DNA from: Gammaproteobacteria bacterium
Lineage (GTDB): Bacteria; Pseudomonadota; Gammaproteobacteria; Competibacterales; Competibacteraceae
Length of the DNA: 6,738 nt
Direction: 5' to 3'
Assembly: GCA_003562535.1 (NCBI GenBank)
Contig: PWUP01000170.1
Span: forward strand, 1 to 6,738
Shown here one piece after another: positions 6,514 to 6,738 of this stretch. How positions within the stretch are numbered: the first letter of the stretch is position 1; each line of letters starts with the position of its first letter. The translations under genes and the position numbers were made by a program. The notes below the pieces were generated by a model, which was not told where the DNA came from, ran no database searches, and saw only the letters and a program-made list of their open reading frames with translations.

Positions 6514-6536
6514 GTTGCTCATCTGCAACCTAGAAT
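6508..6536 (+). promoter_or_regulatory. Sigma-70 type promoter of bchF
   Basis: TTGACA at 6508-6513 is a perfect -35 box. After exactly 17 bases, TAGAAT at 6531-6536 matches the -10 consensus in five of six positions. Transcription would begin near 6543, giving a leader of about 29 bases to ATG 6572 but only about 14 to ATG 6557, which favours the later start. The -35 box is contained in the rightmost PpsR-like site, so repression by occlusion is plausible. The boxes are seen directly; activity is inferred. Confidence 0.75.
6514..6529. repeat. Inverted repeat in the spacer of the bchF promoter
   Basis: GTTGC-TCATCT-GCAAC is a perfect 5-base inverted repeat with a 6-base centre. It sits between the -35 and -10 boxes of the bchF promoter, touching the right PpsR-like site. 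It could be a small operator for a second regulator or chance; five-base arms are weak evidence. Confidence 0.4.
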
Positions 6537-6558
6537 TTCCCTAGCAGAGAACGTTTAT

Positions 6559-6562
6559 GGAG
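6559..6562 (+). promoter_or_regulatory. bchF ribosome binding site
   Basis: GGAG nine bases before ATG 6572 supports the second of two in-frame ATGs. Its first G is also the third base of the competing ATG at 6557, so initiation at one start would mask the Shine-Dalgarno of the other. Confidence 0.65.
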
Positions 6563-6571
6563 AAAAAAGCG

Positions 6572-6738
6572 ATGCGTGACCACCAAGCTCGAGCCCCTCG
6601 GCCGCTGTATACGGCTGAGGAACGTCAGCGTCGTGACGCTTCGCGCTGGACATTAGTGCAAGGTGTGCTGGCCCCCTTACAATTTTTGGTATTTTTGATC
6701 AGCCTAGGTTTAGTCATCTACTACTTAGTGACTGGAGC
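6572..6738 (+). CDS. bchF: 2-vinyl (3-vinyl) bacteriochlorophyllide hydratase BchF, N-terminal part
   Basis: BchF hydrates the C-3 vinyl group of the (bacterio)chlorophyllide ring to hydroxyethyl in the bacteriochlorophyll a branch. Only the first 55 codons are present before the right edge. The visible sequence RPLYTAEERQRRDASRWTLV followed by QGVLAPLQFLVFLISLGLV is close to the known BchF N-terminus: a charged head with the RRDA(S/T)RWTLVQG(V/I)LAP block and then the first membrane helix (about residues 31-53). ATG at 6572 is preferred because GGAG lies nine bases upstream. An in-frame ATG at 6557 would add five residues (MEKKA) and has a weaker AGAGA upstream. The gene is divergent from aerR-ppsR, as in several proteobacterial photosynthesis clusters where it opens the bchF-bchN-bchB-bchH-bchL-bchM operon; that continuation is outside the window. 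Confidence 0.9.
   Translation, partial: MRDHQARAPRPLYTAEERQRRDASRWTLVQGVLAPLQFLVFLISLGLVIYYLVTG

Noticed and set aside
1..6738. CRISPR array, insertion sequence or prophage remnant
   Set aside because: No spaced direct repeats, terminal inverted repeats, transposase or integrase sequence could be seen; the gene content is a continuous photosynthesis operon.

Overview
The window is a piece of a photosynthesis gene cluster from a bacteriochlorophyll-making proteobacterium. It holds the bacteriochlorophyll tail genes (bchG, bchP), the two regulators AerR/PpaA and PpsR/CrtJ, a BCH2/PucC-type membrane carrier and the start of bchF. Base composition looks moderate in GC, below what is typical of Rhodobacter or most Chromatiaceae. 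Together with the lpxA-like gene, the set suggests a purple or aerobic anoxygenic phototrophic gammaproteobacterium. A betaproteobacterium cannot be excluded without a tree.

Layout. Seven genes lie head to tail on the minus strand, read from right to left: aerR/ppaA (start 6332), ppsR (start about 5442), bchG (3967), a BCH2/PucC-like carrier (3071), bchP (1699), a 92-residue membrane protein of unknown function (505), and an lpxA-like hexapeptide acyltransferase (195) cut by the left edge. Gaps are 35 bases or less, and one stop and start overlap, so a single transcript is likely. From about 6572 to the right edge the first 55 codons of bchF run on the plus strand. The 239 bases between the aerR and bchF starts form a divergent regulatory region. 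It has a near-consensus sigma-70 promoter for bchF, a weaker candidate promoter for aerR, three tandem near matches to the PpsR site TGT-N12-ACA, and a structured aerR leader. No stretch over 300 bases lacks a gene.

How the genes work together. BchF acts on the C-3 vinyl side chain in the bacteriochlorophyll branch. BchG attaches geranylgeranyl to bacteriochlorophyllide and BchP reduces it to phytyl. The carrier belongs to a family linked to light-harvesting assembly and (bacterio)chlorophyll handling. PpsR is the aerobic repressor of such genes, and AerR/PpaA is its cobalamin-binding, light-responsive antagonist. The divergent region lies where both the repressor's own operon and bchF could be controlled.

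Most of the window is a recognised type of cluster. The least explained parts are the 92-residue membrane protein, the lpxA-like gene at the end of the operon, the loss in PpsR of one of the two redox cysteines known from Rhodobacter, and the folded aerR leader.
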